Part shown: positions 1 to 9,059 of the stretch, one piece after another
Position numbering within the stretch: the stretch's first letter is position 1
Layout of the letters: each line of letters starts with the position of its first letter
NCBI GenBank assembly: GCA_002159065.1
Contig: LZRV01000100.1
Location: 1-62,543 of the forward strand
Length of the DNA: 62,543 nt
DNA from: Paenibacillaceae bacterium ZCTH02-B3
Lineage (GTDB): Bacteria; Bacillota; Bacilli; Paenibacillales; Paenibacillaceae
Direction of reading: 5' to 3'
Translations under genes and position numbers: made by a program
The notes under the pieces: model-generated
Databases searched by the model: none
What the model was told of the DNA's origin: nothing
The model's input: only the letters and a program-made list of their open reading frames with translations

Positions 1-587
1 CCGTTCTGGACATGCGTGCTGCCTTCCCGCAGTTCGACGTTGACGCCGTAACCCTCCTGGCCCAGGTAAGCAAATATGGGCGCGTAGCCGTCGAAACCTT
101 TGTAGGTGCGGCAGACGCCTTCTTTTCGGGTGCCGGAATTGTCAAAGGGAGAAACGTCGATGTCCAGCGGTACGCAGACGACCGAACCGGCCTGAACACC
201 GGTAAGCGGCGCCTGGACGCGGCGAATCAGATCGGCGGATTCCTCCAGAAGAATCTCGTTCCATCCCGCCGCTTCTGTCGCAGCACGATCCAGGCGTTGC
301 CGAAGCGTCGGGCTGGAGGGCACTTTTTGCAGTTGCAAACAGATCGGAAATACATCGTCGTTCCGAAACGGCTCAATATGGTCGAAATCGCTCTTGCCTT
401 GGCAGAGAAGCCCGATGTAACTTTTCATCACGTCGGCATGAGAATGATAGGGGTTCTCCATCTCCGAAAGGCGTGTATGGTTTAAACGCTGGGCTAATCT
501 GGTATGTGCAAGCAATGCCCCTACGGTTGCAAGACCGGCATGGGTGGAAAGGATAAGCTCCTTGGAGCGGACGAACTTGATTTTCAT
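1..587 (-). CDS. IS1380-family transposase, N-terminal part (cut by window edge)
   Basis: DDE transposase of an IS1380-type insertion sequence; catalyses excision and reinsertion of the element. About 195 N-terminal residues are present, beginning MKIKFVRSKELILSTHAG and including the conserved stretch DIDVSPFDNSGTRKEGV followed by TYKGFDGYAPIFAYLG, which is a hallmark of IS1380 transposases and contains the first catalytic aspartate region. The reading frame is open to base 1, so the gene is cut by the window rather than by mutation. The start at 587 is the first ATG of this frame and matches the usual N-terminus of the family. Expression would run leftwards, in the same direction as the large NTPase operon to its right. 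Confidence 0.93.
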   Translation of the reverse strand, partial: MKIKFVRSKELILSTHAGLATVGALLAHTRLAQRLNHTRLSEMENPYHSHADVMKSYIGLLCQGKSDFDHIEPFRNDDVFPICLQLQKVPSSPTLRQRLDRAATEAAGWNEILLEESADLIRRVQAPLTGVQAGSVVCVPLDIDVSPFDNSGTRKEGVCRTYKGFDGYAPIFAYLGQEGYGVNVELREGSTHVQN

Positions 588-695
588 ATATGACACCCCG
601 CAGGTGAATGTTATCTTGTTTATGTCATTCGCCTTCGGAAGTGTATTTGCCTGCTTTTTCTCGCATTTTCATCAGTTGATGATCACGGATTCAGG
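1..695 (-). mobile_element. IS1380-family insertion sequence, one end, cut by the window edge
   Basis: The element is recognised from the transposase it carries. Its outer end is placed tentatively at 695, because on the minus strand the sequence there reads CCTGAATCCGTGATCA, which resembles the CCT-beginning terminal repeats of IS1380 elements such as ISEcp1. The other end and the target duplication lie outside the window, so the boundary is inferred. The position matters because it falls inside a short open gene stub (683-868). Confidence 0.6.
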
Positions 696-868
696 TCTCG
701 CCATTCAAACCCATCGTTTTCCAGCCATTTTTCTTTCAAATAGGTTTTGAACCGCTTGGGGGGGTTTTCGGGAAAACGTACAAACACCTGTTTGCCGTCA
801 GCCAAATCAGCGCTGATTCTTTCCAAAAAACGGGCTGGTCCTGGAAGCGACCACCAGAGAAAACTCAA
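683..868 (-). pseudogene. stub of a second operon gene, apparently interrupted by the IS1380 element
   Basis: Short frame of 61 codons whose ATG overlaps the stop of the giant NTPase gene (ATGA, 865-868), so it is translationally coupled and probably encodes that protein's partner. It begins MSFLWWSLPGPARFLERI and continues with a hydrophobic strand (KQVFVRFPENPP), which looks like the N-terminus of a larger folded protein rather than a complete product. The final three residues and stop fall where the IS1380 end is inferred (about 695), so the natural gene probably continued and was cut by the insertion; the rest would be beyond the element, outside the window. I do not recognise the family. 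Alternative: a complete small protein, less likely given the IS junction. Confidence 0.55.
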
Positions 869-3800
869 ATTGAATCACCGGCTTCAAGCACCAACTTGGC
901 GACCAGCGGATCCGCTTTCCAGATTCCTTTGCCCGCTTGTCTGGCGGTTCCTAGTAATTCGGCGCAGACCAGGATTGACCTCACCATTTCCGCCGGAATC
1001 TTGAGCGTATCGGATATTTCTTGGAAATGGACATCACCGAGCGCTACATACTGCAGTACACTCTTCACTTCGTCGCGTGAAGCGCCGAATTCGCTCAGGA
1101 TCACGTCCATCAGGTCTTTTTCCAGAATGTTTGTTTCGAATTCCTGAATGAAATGCTGCAGTTGATGGGGATTCTTTCGGGCTTTATCGTACAATCGGTA
1201 AAGCAGGCTCGACCAGTTCCCCGTCGCGTTTTCAATCTTTTCAATGACCGGACGGGTATTTTCAAATTCGCAATCGCTGAGCCACAGCCCCACCGTAGAA
1301 GGATGCCAAGGTTTTAACTGCAGGATCAGGATGCCCGCTTCCAGCAGATCATCCACAAAATCGGGATTTTGCCGCGCCAGAGCCAGCGTGTGTTCGGCAT
1401 CCGCTAAAAAGATGACGTACAGCTTATCATAGCGCTTCGAAGAATCGAGGAACTCCCTAATCTCCTTGACCCATTCCGTTGTCCAGGGACAATCAAAATC
1501 CACCAAGATGAACACTTTATCGGCGCGCGTTTCGCCCATCTCCCGCAATTGACGGAGGAATGCGGATTTTTCCATTACGCCGCTGATGACCCGCAATTGG
1601 AATTGACCCGCGTCTTGTCGATCCCGCAGGTATTCCTTCACTTCGCCGATACCCGCCGCTTGATGGCCGAAGATGATCGAAACTCTTTTCGGCGATTGCA
1701 TCAGTTCCGACTCCTGCTCGGCCGTCAACGGGCTGCGCCGGGAATTGGGCGGGACTCCTTCAACTCGGTAGGAAGGCCTGAAGTGCGCCGCATCGTATTC
1801 CGTCAAAATTACACGGTCGGTCCTGAGCAACTCCTCTTCGATTTCATTTTTTGTACCCATCAGGGAAACCAGATTGGGGCTGCGGAGGCAGTAATATCCT
1901 TCCCGGACCCGCCGGAGCACCCCGAGATCCACCATCTCATCCAGCAGGACACGGAAAGAGTCCATCGCCATATTGGAAAACCCTTCCGACCAATAATCCA
2001 CGGAATGTCTCAGAATCTCCTTGACGGGAATACCGTTCTTCGGTACATCGTCATCTCCCAGAGATTCGAGGGCGATGACATGGGCGATCACTTTGTACCT
2101 CGGGTCGAGTTGAAGCGTCAGGTTGAATCGATGCTTGATCGCCTGTTGCAACTCACGGTCCTGGTAAGCTTCGTCCACCTGCCGGGCAGTGATGATATAA
2201 GGCGGCGTTTTGGCCGAGAACGACATGAGCGAACGATGGTCCAGCAAATGGCGAAGCAACTGATGGCAATACAATTGAATCAGGCTCGGATAATAGTTCG
2301 TTTGCGACAAAATCTGCAGGACCAAGTCAGGCGTTTCGAAGAAATAGCCTAGCGCTGCAAGCGGTTTGGTGATCAGCTCATAGGCATCTTTCCATTCCCC
2401 TTTAGACATGAGGGGACCGACGCAGATGGCCTGGCCCAGATGCGCCAATGGGTCGTTCTGGTTTTTGAATGACCGTTGCACGTTATGAAGACCGGCGAAA
2501 ACCACATGGAACCGCTTGTTGGTTTTTTCCATGAAACCTTTGATTTTCGAGCAGCGGATGAAACCATTGCCGCTCCGATTCCGTTCATCGGCTGAAATTC
2601 CGTAATCTTTTGCGTCCATTTCCAAAAACCGGTCAGCTTCATCAAGCAGCAGCAGGATCCGCCGCCTCCAGTCCTTATCCAACCAGTCCTGGATTTGCTG
2701 GAACAGTTTGTCCGCCGAATTGACATTCGGTTTGATTTCGGAAAGGCCGACGCGATTCAATTCCCGAGCGATGACGTTCCAGATTTCGTCAATGGATTTG
2801 TTCAAACCGATCCCTTCGGCCTTTAAATCGATCCAGACCGCAAGCCGTCCGTCACCCGGCGAATGGAACCGCCGCTCCGCTTCGCGAAGAAGCACCGTCT
2901 TTCCCAGTTGCCTGCCACCGTAAACCAGCCCCGAGCGTCCTTCCATGATGGCCTGCAATTCGGCCTTCCGCCCAAAAAACATTTCCGACGGCAGAAGGGA
3001 AGCGGTGGTTTGATAAGGTTCCAGATACGTAAATGGCAAAGCTAGTTTGAAAAACACCGGCAGGCGGGAACCCCTCTCCCCACACAGATACAGGAGCAGC
3101 ACTTCGTCCAGCACGATGAACGTCCGTCTGCGCTCCCGGCACAGTCTCGCCAGTTCACGTCGGTTTTGGGCGCTGAGGCGACCGAAAAAGAATACGATGG
3201 CCGGCAAATGCCCGTCTCCGATATTGCTGATTTCATTAAGCATGTCCTCCGGAGACAACCTGTCCCAGAACGCCACAAGCCGATAATGGCCTTTGGCCTG
3301 CGAACCGTAGAAAGGAACCGGGCATCGATTGGGATCCGACAGAACTTCCGTCTTGATAATCTGATAATCACGGGATGTTTTGGAAGTAGGGGTTCGATCC
3401 ACAGATTTAACCGAAAGACCGATATTGTTCAAGATCACCCGGATGTCCCGCTCTTCCACCACTGTCCGGCTGGAGGACTTTTTGGCGCGTCTCCACGCTT
3501 CCAACATTTCGGCCGCCTGGCGGCGCTGGGCGCTCGGCAATTGCCCCATGTCCAACGGACCGACATTTTTGCCGTCCTTGATCATATTGATGATTCTGCT
3601 CAAATCCGTACTATTGAGCGTTTTGATCAATTCCTGAAATACGGTGGCATCCGGATCAAAAAATTCACGGAAAGGTTCGCGTTCCTGCTCTTTGGATGAC
3701 AGCGACTCAAAAACAATTTCCTCATTGTTCTGAATACGGCTTAACAATTCTTCGGCCGTGTACAAATTCCCGGTTTCCAAAATTTTCTTTATCTGGTCAT

Positions 3801-6240
3801 AATGCGGGTGGGATTCGGTCACACCGGCCTCCCGGAACCGCCGTTTCATGCGTTCCCGGGCTTCGTTCCGTTCCCTTTCAAGGTCGGAACGCAATTGTTC
3901 CAGTTTGCCCAATGCTTCAGGGAAATAAAGGATCTCGTCTATCGACCGTTCCAGAGGTTCCAGTTCGGTCAAATATTTATTTCGCTTATGATCATCGATC
4001 AAATTGTGGGTAAACGCGGTTTCAATCTGTTTGACAGCATCCCGGATGCTGTGCCGCAGCGAATCCCTGTATTCTTTCAGACGGATGTCTAACCGTTCCT
4101 CAAGTTTGTCCCGGTTAAGCCCAAGCGTCAACAGTTCCTCGTCTCCGGCCGTCTCCAGCATCAGTCGGCAGCCTTCCACATCCCTCCGGTCCAGCCGGGC
4201 ATTGAACGCTTCTTCAAAAGACGGCAGACCGTCTTCCATCGTACGGACCAGTTCTTCAACGGGAAATCCGCCGGCCGCATCATACAGGGTCCAGTCGGAC
4301 CGGATGCCGATGGCGGGAATCTTCAGCAGGGGATGGTTGAGGATAAAATCGGCTTTCGGTTCTTTATTGGGAACGGGAGTGTTCGGGTCGAACAGAGCGA
4401 AGACTTCCCGGACGGCCCACTCCAGCAGGACGAAGGCGGACTTTGCGGAAGCCTCTCCGGCGCTGGCGGCCTGCTCACGCAATTCGCCGATCACCTCCTC
4501 GTAGCGCGGCCGGATTCCTTTCTCCAGTCTCTTGGCGATTTGCTGATGGTATTCATTGCTGTGACCAGGCTGGCTGTTTACAAGCCGGATCCATTCCCTG
4601 ACCAGCTCCATCGCTTCGTCGAAATTGGAACGCAGTTGCTGCAAAGCCCGCGCCGTGATATCCTTGCCCGACTGTCTGCCGAGTTCAAACCGGTCCGTAT
4701 AATGAACCCGGCTCCTGAACTCGTTGGGATCCATGTATTTGTCGAGGAAGGTACGGGCTTCTTCCACTTTTTCGGTTCGATTCTGCAAAATACAATCCAG
4801 CCAAAAATGCACCCAACCTTGGGGTTCCATCCATTTCATCCAAACCTTGGATGCAGCCTGGAACAAAATGGTGGACGAAGAAAGCTTGCGGATCGCTTGT
4901 TCCGTGTCTCGTCTCAGTTTTGCCTGTTCTTCCTTCCAGGCGGCTTCCGTTTTCAGATTGTGCAGAACATAAGGATCCAGAGGGATATAATGGGACGCAA
5001 AGTCCTTCACGTGATCGATGAAGTTGTACATCCGCCCCCTGAAATTGATCTTTTGGAGGATTTGGAGCGCGTTGGTGCCCGGAGCCAATATCGCGGGCTT
5101 CAGAGCGGCAGCCGCCATCAAAAGGCCGTATACATGGTCTTTGAACTTTTCGGCAAATCCTCCGCTAAGCCAGCTTTCGAACATCCCTTTCAAACGATTG
5201 GCGATTTCCCCGACATCGAAACGTATATATTGTGCAAGAAGGGTCGCCTGGATCAGATCGGGCAGAACGCGCCGGTCGTCTTCGCTTTGCCCGTAAAGAT
5301 GTTCGGCCAGCCTGTAGGCTTGGGACAACCGATTTTCTTGCATCCACTTCCACAACAAACGTTCCCATTCCGAGGCATGCGGTTCGCCGGCAGCGTCGGA
5401 ATCTATCTTTTCTGACGGAAATTCCGATTGGGTCTGAGTCTGATCGGCGGTTATTGTTTCGGGTATTTTTTCTTCCGGTATGGTTTCTTCCTTTTGTTCC
5501 TTTTCTTCTTTTACTTCCTTTTCTTCCGTTTGAACAGCGACGCGATTTTCTTCCGGTTCAATACGCGTCAGCGGAACTTCGTCAACGTCAGCCTCGCTCA
5601 AAAATGCCGCAGCGATTTGGTCGGTATGACGCTCCTCCTGTGAAGAATGTTCGAGGGAAGGAGGCTCGAGATAAAGCCTTTTGCGCAATAAGGCTGCGGC
5701 AATTTTTTCATTCAGTCTGCCGCGCACCAATTCTTCGAATTTTAGCCATTCGTCATCCGCAAGGGATTGACCCTCGTGCAGCATCCGGACCAAAGCCATG
5801 TACGGTTCAATCTCTTTTAAATAATTTTTTTCATAAAAATCATGATTTTCCATATCATTAATGAGCAACTGTACTCGGGAATACAAATCTGACAAAACAG
5901 CTTCATCAGCCGGTGATGTGGATTTGATGTTCAGGCACATTCTCAGCCATTTTTCGTATTCTCTTTTCAGATTTTGGGCGTGAATTTTTTCTTCGGCAAA
6001 ATCAAAAATTTCTTGCAGGGTTCGAAAAGTCTTTTCTTCATTGTGGCATTCCAATAATATTAAATTCAACAATTGGTCAACAGACGAGCGAAAATGTTCA
6101 ATCTTCCCACTCAGATGGTCGGGAGGAAGGATCCCTTCATCCTTCAGTTGGGTACCGGTCTGAATCAGCGTGTCAGCCAACTGTTCCGACTCGGTCCGCA
6201 AATCATTTATTAGCTTTCGAACTTCGTCCATGTTTTTCAT
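865..6240 (-). CDS. giant multidomain STAND/AAA-like NTPase (1791 aa), putative conflict-system protein
   Basis: No named family recognised. Seen in order: helical N-terminus (1-230), a Glu/Lys-rich linker (about 237-290), a long helical region with predicted coiled coil around 740-820, a compact alpha/beta segment (about 980-1085) ending LPFTYLEPY, then an NTPase domain with Walker A YGGRQLGKT (about 1108), Walker B LLLLDEADRF (about 1195) and a sensor-like strand FHVVFAGLHNVQR, followed by winged-helix-like sequence. A further module (about 1518-1650) has a Walker A-like but degenerate loop FGHQAAGIGE and a strand VFILVDFD, then helices to the C-terminus. No TM segment is seen. This architecture resembles large STAND/AAA sensors in bacterial defence loci; that role is inferred. 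The first ATG at 6240 has only a distant GAGG. The gene is clearly more AT-rich than the rest of the window, suggesting transfer. Confidence 0.8.
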   Translation of the reverse strand: MKNMDEVRKLINDLRTESEQLADTLIQTGTQLKDEGILPPDHLSGKIEHFRSSVDQLLNLILLECHNEEKTFRTLQEIFDFAEEKIHAQNLKREYEKWLRMCLNIKSTSPADEAVLSDLYSRVQLLINDMENHDFYEKNYLKEIEPYMALVRMLHEGQSLADDEWLKFEELVRGRLNEKIAAALLRKRLYLEPPSLEHSSQEERHTDQIAAAFLSEADVDEVPLTRIEPEENRVAVQTEEKEVKEEKEQKEETIPEEKIPETITADQTQTQSEFPSEKIDSDAAGEPHASEWERLLWKWMQENRLSQAYRLAEHLYGQSEDDRRVLPDLIQATLLAQYIRFDVGEIANRLKGMFESWLSGGFAEKFKDHVYGLLMAAAALKPAILAPGTNALQILQKINFRGRMYNFIDHVKDFASHYIPLDPYVLHNLKTEAAWKEEQAKLRRDTEQAIRKLSSSTILFQAASKVWMKWMEPQGWVHFWLDCILQNRTEKVEEARTFLDKYMDPNEFRSRVHYTDRFELGRQSGKDITARALQQLRSNFDEAMELVREWIRLVNSQPGHSNEYHQQIAKRLEKGIRPRYEEVIGELREQAASAGEASAKSAFVLLEWAVREVFALFDPNTPVPNKEPKADFILNHPLLKIPAIGIRSDWTLYDAAGGFPVEELVRTMEDGLPSFEEAFNARLDRRDVEGCRLMLETAGDEELLTLGLNRDKLEERLDIRLKEYRDSLRHSIRDAVKQIETAFTHNLIDDHKRNKYLTELEPLERSIDEILYFPEALGKLEQLRSDLERERNEARERMKRRFREAGVTESHPHYDQIKKILETGNLYTAEELLSRIQNNEEIVFESLSSKEQEREPFREFFDPDATVFQELIKTLNSTDLSRIINMIKDGKNVGPLDMGQLPSAQRRQAAEMLEAWRRAKKSSSRTVVEERDIRVILNNIGLSVKSVDRTPTSKTSRDYQIIKTEVLSDPNRCPVPFYGSQAKGHYRLVAFWDRLSPEDMLNEISNIGDGHLPAIVFFFGRLSAQNRRELARLCRERRRTFIVLDEVLLLYLCGERGSRLPVFFKLALPFTYLEPYQTTASLLPSEMFFGRKAELQAIMEGRSGLVYGGRQLGKTVLLREAERRFHSPGDGRLAVWIDLKAEGIGLNKSIDEIWNVIARELNRVGLSEIKPNVNSADKLFQQIQDWLDKDWRRRILLLLDEADRFLEMDAKDYGISADERNRSGNGFIRCSKIKGFMEKTNKRFHVVFAGLHNVQRSFKNQNDPLAHLGQAICVGPLMSKGEWKDAYELITKPLAALGYFFETPDLVLQILSQTNYYPSLIQLYCHQLLRHLLDHRSLMSFSAKTPPYIITARQVDEAYQDRELQQAIKHRFNLTLQLDPRYKVIAHVIALESLGDDDVPKNGIPVKEILRHSVDYWSEGFSNMAMDSFRVLLDEMVDLGVLRRVREGYYCLRSPNLVSLMGTKNEIEEELLRTDRVILTEYDAAHFRPSYRVEGVPPNSRRSPLTAEQESELMQSPKRVSIIFGHQAAGIGEVKEYLRDRQDAGQFQLRVISGVMEKSAFLRQLREMGETRADKVFILVDFDCPWTTEWVKEIREFLDSSKRYDKLYVIFLADAEHTLALARQNPDFVDDLLEAGILILQLKPWHPSTVGLWLSDCEFENTRPVIEKIENATGNWSSLLYRLYDKARKNPHQLQHFIQEFETNILEKDLMDVILSEFGASRDEVKSVLQYVALGDVHFQEISDTLKIPAEMVRSILVCAELLGTARQAGKGIWKADPLVAKLVLEAGDSI

Positions 6241-6478
6241 TGTACTGCCAGCACCTCAATGAACACTCGATTTTTTTCGATTCTGTGGGTGGACCTAGGA
6301 AAAAATGCCTATAAAAAATTACGACAAGACGAGTCGAGTTTCCTTCATTTTTGCATAAAATTTGTCGATTTAAAAAATCAGACCGCCAGATAAATTTCGA
6401 CTGTCCAGTTTGATAAAATGTGACTTTCTCATGCGAGCCACACGGCTGAAATTTACCATCCGCCGGGTCAATCCCGCT
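6241..6478. other. AT-rich intergenic region upstream of the giant NTPase
   Basis: No gene seen. The stretch is markedly AT-rich with several A/T runs (for example around 6300-6375), and should hold the promoter of the leftward NTPase operon, but no -35/-10 pair with good spacing stands out. It also marks the right-hand edge of the low-GC segment; the next sequence is the decayed transketolase fragment. Confidence 0.5.
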
Positions 6479-7082
6479 TCAACCCGTCAGCGAGGCGAGG
6501 CTCTTCTTTTTGCGGATCGCCCGGCGCGCAACGTCGGCGATCGCTTCCGGGGTCATGCCGTATTTCTTGAGCAGCGCGTGGGGTTTGCCGGATTCGCCGA
6601 AGGTGTCCTGGGTCCCGACGCGGACCACCATCACCGGATAATGCTCCGCCAGCACCTTCGCCACCGCGCCGCCCAAACCACCGTAGATGGAATGCTCTTC
6701 CGCGGTCACGACGCAGCCGGTTCTTTTCGCCTCGGCGATGATGGTTTCCTGGTCGATCGGCTTGATTGTGTGCATGTTGACGACGGACGCGGAGATGCCT
6801 TCCCTCTTCAGCATGTCGCTCGCTTCCAGCGCCATACCGACCATGATGACGCTCCCCGCCGGTGCGCAGCGTGCGCGCCTTGCCGATCAAAAAGGGCTCC
6901 CGGATCCTGTCTGTCAAATGCGGGAAAGCCAACCGGGTGAGCCGCAGATTGACCGGTCCCTGCATTTCGGCCGCCGCGATGGTAGCCAGGCGCGTTTCGG
7001 GTCCGTCCGGCGGCACGATCACCGTCATGCCCGGCATGAGGCGCATGGCCACGATGTTGTCAACAAAAAAGCGATCTGCCCG
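6479..7082 (-). pseudogene. transketolase C-terminal fragment, truncated and frameshifted
   Basis: Remnant of the C-terminal half of a transketolase (pyrimidine-binding plus C-terminal domains). The upstream part (about 7080-6860) reads IVAMRLMPGMTVIVPPDGPE and later PFLIGKARTLRTG in one frame; the downstream part (6844-6479) reads MVGMALEASD, VVNMHTIKPID, TAEEHSIYGGLGG and GTQDTFGESGKP in another. Between them, near 6850, a frame change together with loss of several codons joins the two. The first 130 or so residues expected of a TktC subunit are absent, and the sequence runs straight into the terminator of the globin gene. It cannot make a functional enzyme. It is a relic, probably left by the rearrangement that brought in the neighbouring accessory segment. 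Confidence 0.85.
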
Positions 7083-7104
7083 GCCTCCTTCTTCGTGGAA
7101 GGAA

Positions 7105-7135
7105 CAAAAAAACGGGCTTGCCCGCGCAAGCCCGT
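7105..7135 (-). terminator. Rho-independent terminator of the globin gene
   Basis: Perfect 10-bp inverted repeat ACGGGCTTGC / GCAAGCCCGT with a 4-base loop, followed on the minus strand by a run of seven T. It lies 37 bases after the globin stop. Confidence 0.9.
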
Positions 7136-7171
7136 CGGTTTCGTGCATTATGCCGCCGCCGGCCGGTCCGG

Positions 7172-7597
7172 TCAGCTGTTGACGAAATGGTACGCCGGTC
7201 CTTTCAGCCGCTCGAGCACCAGCTCCTGCAGCTCCAGAGAAAGCCCGGTTTCCTGCAGCGCCCGGCGCATGCAATCCAGCCAGGCCTCTGCCCGTTCGAC
7301 GGTGATCGGAAACGGCAGATGGCGGGCGCGCATCATCGGATGGCCGTACTTCATGGAATAAAGGGGCGGACCGCCGAAAAACTGCGAAAGAAACATGAAC
7401 TGCTTCTCCATGAGCGGCCGGATGTCGTCCGGAAAGAGCGGCCCGATGAGCGGATCGGCCTTCACCTTCGGATAGAAGGCTTCCACCAGACGGCGGATCG
7501 TCGGCGCTCCCCCGATTTTTTCGTAAATCGTCTGTCCGTCTTCCTCGAATGCAAACGGCACGGCTCTCCCACCCGTTTTCTTTTCTCCCGTGCGCAT
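7172..7597 (-). CDS. truncated (2/2) haemoglobin, GlbO/YjbI type
   Basis: Small haem protein that binds O2 or other diatomic ligands in the cytoplasm; in Bacillales the YjbI relative is linked to protection from oxidative and nitrosative stress. Family marks: YEKIGG near the N-terminus, KQFMFLSQFFGGPP, and the proximal-histidine region RARHLPFPITVERAEAWL. Length about 141 residues, slightly long at the N-terminus. I chose the ATG at 7597; an ATG at 7621 would add eight charged residues and has no better ribosome site. The gene is divergent from the MFS transporter and ends at a strong terminator, so it is a single-gene unit. Confidence 0.88.
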   Translation of the reverse strand: MRTGEKKTGGRAVPFAFEEDGQTIYEKIGGAPTIRRLVEAFYPKVKADPLIGPLFPDDIRPLMEKQFMFLSQFFGGPPLYSMKYGHPMMRARHLPFPITVERAEAWLDCMRRALQETGLSLELQELVLERLKGPAYHFVNS

Positions 7598-7701
7598 CCT
7601 GTTTTCTTTCTCTTTATCCATGATAACATTAAAGTTATTGATGGCAAAAAAAGCTTTTTCCAAAACGACGAAACGCATGTGCCTTGGACCCGGAGGAAAA
7701 C

Positions 7702-9018
7702 ATGGACCGACCCGACGACCATCCTTCGCATTCGGGAGACGCCCGCGGATCGGCACGCGCCGCGTTTTCCCGCCAAATGCCCGCCGGATTCGGCGCCCAC
7801 GCCCTGTTCGCCGTCGTCACGATGCTGTATTGGTCTTCCATGTACATTTATGTTCCCGTTCTGAGCCCTTACCTGGAATTCCGAGGCCTGTCCATGGGCC
7901 TGATCGGCTTTGTGCTCGGCAGCTACGGGCTTACGCAGCTCGTCATCCGGCTGCCCCTCGGGCTTTGGTCGGACCGGGTGAACCGGCGAAAGCCGTTCAT
8001 GCTGCTGGGCCTGCTGACCGGGGTGGTCAGCTGCTGGCTGATGATCGCCGGCGGAGGCTGGGGAATGCTGCTCGCCGGGCGGATCCTGGCCGGCGTCTGC
8101 GCATCCACCTGGGTGGCCTTCACCGTCCTGTACGCGTCCTATTTCCCGCCGCAGGACGCCACCAAGGCGATGGCCGACGCCAGTTTCCTGACGAACACGG
8201 GCCGGCTGTTCAGCATGGTCGCCGGCGGCTGGCTGCTGGAAGCGGGCGGATATGACGCCGTGTTTCTGACCGGCGCCGGGCTGGCCGCGGCCGGACTCGC
8301 CGCCGCGTTTTTCATCCGCGAGCCCCGCGCGGGCCGGGCCGGTCCCCCATCCGCCGCCAGGGCTCCGGAGGACCGGGCGTCCGGAGAGGAGCGGCCTTCC
8401 TGGATACAGGTGCTTGCTTCCTCCAAACTGGTCTGGGCGTCGAGCCTGTCCCTTCTGGCGCAGGGCGTGACTTTCATCACCATGTTCGGGTTCACCCCTC
8501 TCATGGCGGAAAGGATGGGCGCGTCGGGAACGGAGCTTGCCTGGCTGACCTGCGCCTTCATGATCCCGAACGCTTTTTGCGCCTTTGCCGCGGGCCGCTG
8601 GCTGGAGCCGAAATTCGGCGCGCGGAAGCTGATCGTCGCCGGTTTTCTGGGCAGCGCGGCGTTTACGGCGCTGATTCCTTTGAGTCCAAGCCTCGAATGG
8701 CTGTACGTCACCCAGGCGCTGAACGGCGCTTCGCAGGGAGTCTTCGCCCCGCTTTTCCTGGGCCTGGCGATCCGCGATTTTCCCGCGCGGCAGCGGGCCA
8801 CCGCCATGGGCTTCTATCAGGCCTTCTATTCCCTCGGCATGTTTTCCGGGCCGTTCATCGCCGGCTGGCTGAACGAATGGGGCGGCCTCACCGCCGGCTT
8901 CATGTTTGGCGCGGGTCTCGGACTGGCGGGCGGACTGCTCGCCGCCGTCTGGAACGGCCGGCTGCCCCGTTTGCTGCGCGCGGCCGGCGCGGAGCGGAGC
9001 CACCGGCTCGACGCCTGA
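7702..9018 (+). CDS. MFS transporter, 12-TM drug/metabolite exporter type
   Basis: Major facilitator of about 438 residues with two six-helix halves separated by a polar loop (around residues 210-240, rich in Arg/Pro/Glu). Each half begins with a typical motif; loop 2-3 contains GLWSDRVNRRKPFM, the canonical MFS motif A (G-x-x-x-D-R-x-x-R-R). Substrate cannot be read from sequence; the overall form is that of small proton-coupled exporters. The ATG at 7702 is preceded by GGAGG at 7692-7696 with good spacing, which decides it over an in-frame TTG at 7684. It is divergent from the globin gene and convergent with the ECF transporter fusion. Confidence 0.88.
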   Translation: MDRPDDHPSHSGDARGSARAAFSRQMPAGFGAHALFAVVTMLYWSSMYIYVPVLSPYLEFRGLSMGLIGFVLGSYGLTQLVIRLPLGLWSDRVNRRKPFMLLGLLTGVVSCWLMIAGGGWGMLLAGRILAGVCASTWVAFTVLYASYFPPQDATKAMADASFLTNTGRLFSMVAGGWLLEAGGYDAVFLTGAGLAAAGLAAAFFIREPRAGRAGPPSAARAPEDRASGEERPSWIQVLASSKLVWASSLSLLAQGVTFITMFGFTPLMAERMGASGTELAWLTCAFMIPNAFCAFAAGRWLEPKFGARKLIVAGFLGSAAFTALIPLSPSLEWLYVTQALNGASQGVFAPLFLGLAIRDFPARQRATAMGFYQAFYSLGMFSGPFIAGWLNEWGGLTAGFMFGAGLGLAGGLLAAVWNGRLPRLLRAAGAERSHRLDA

Positions 9019-9059
9019 AGTTCACGGCTCACGGGCATGGGTCCCGGACTTCCCACGGA

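Noticed and set aside
12-485. Open frame on the plus strand
   Set aside because: It is antisense to the IS1380 transposase, whose residues match a known family; the plus-strand product matches nothing.
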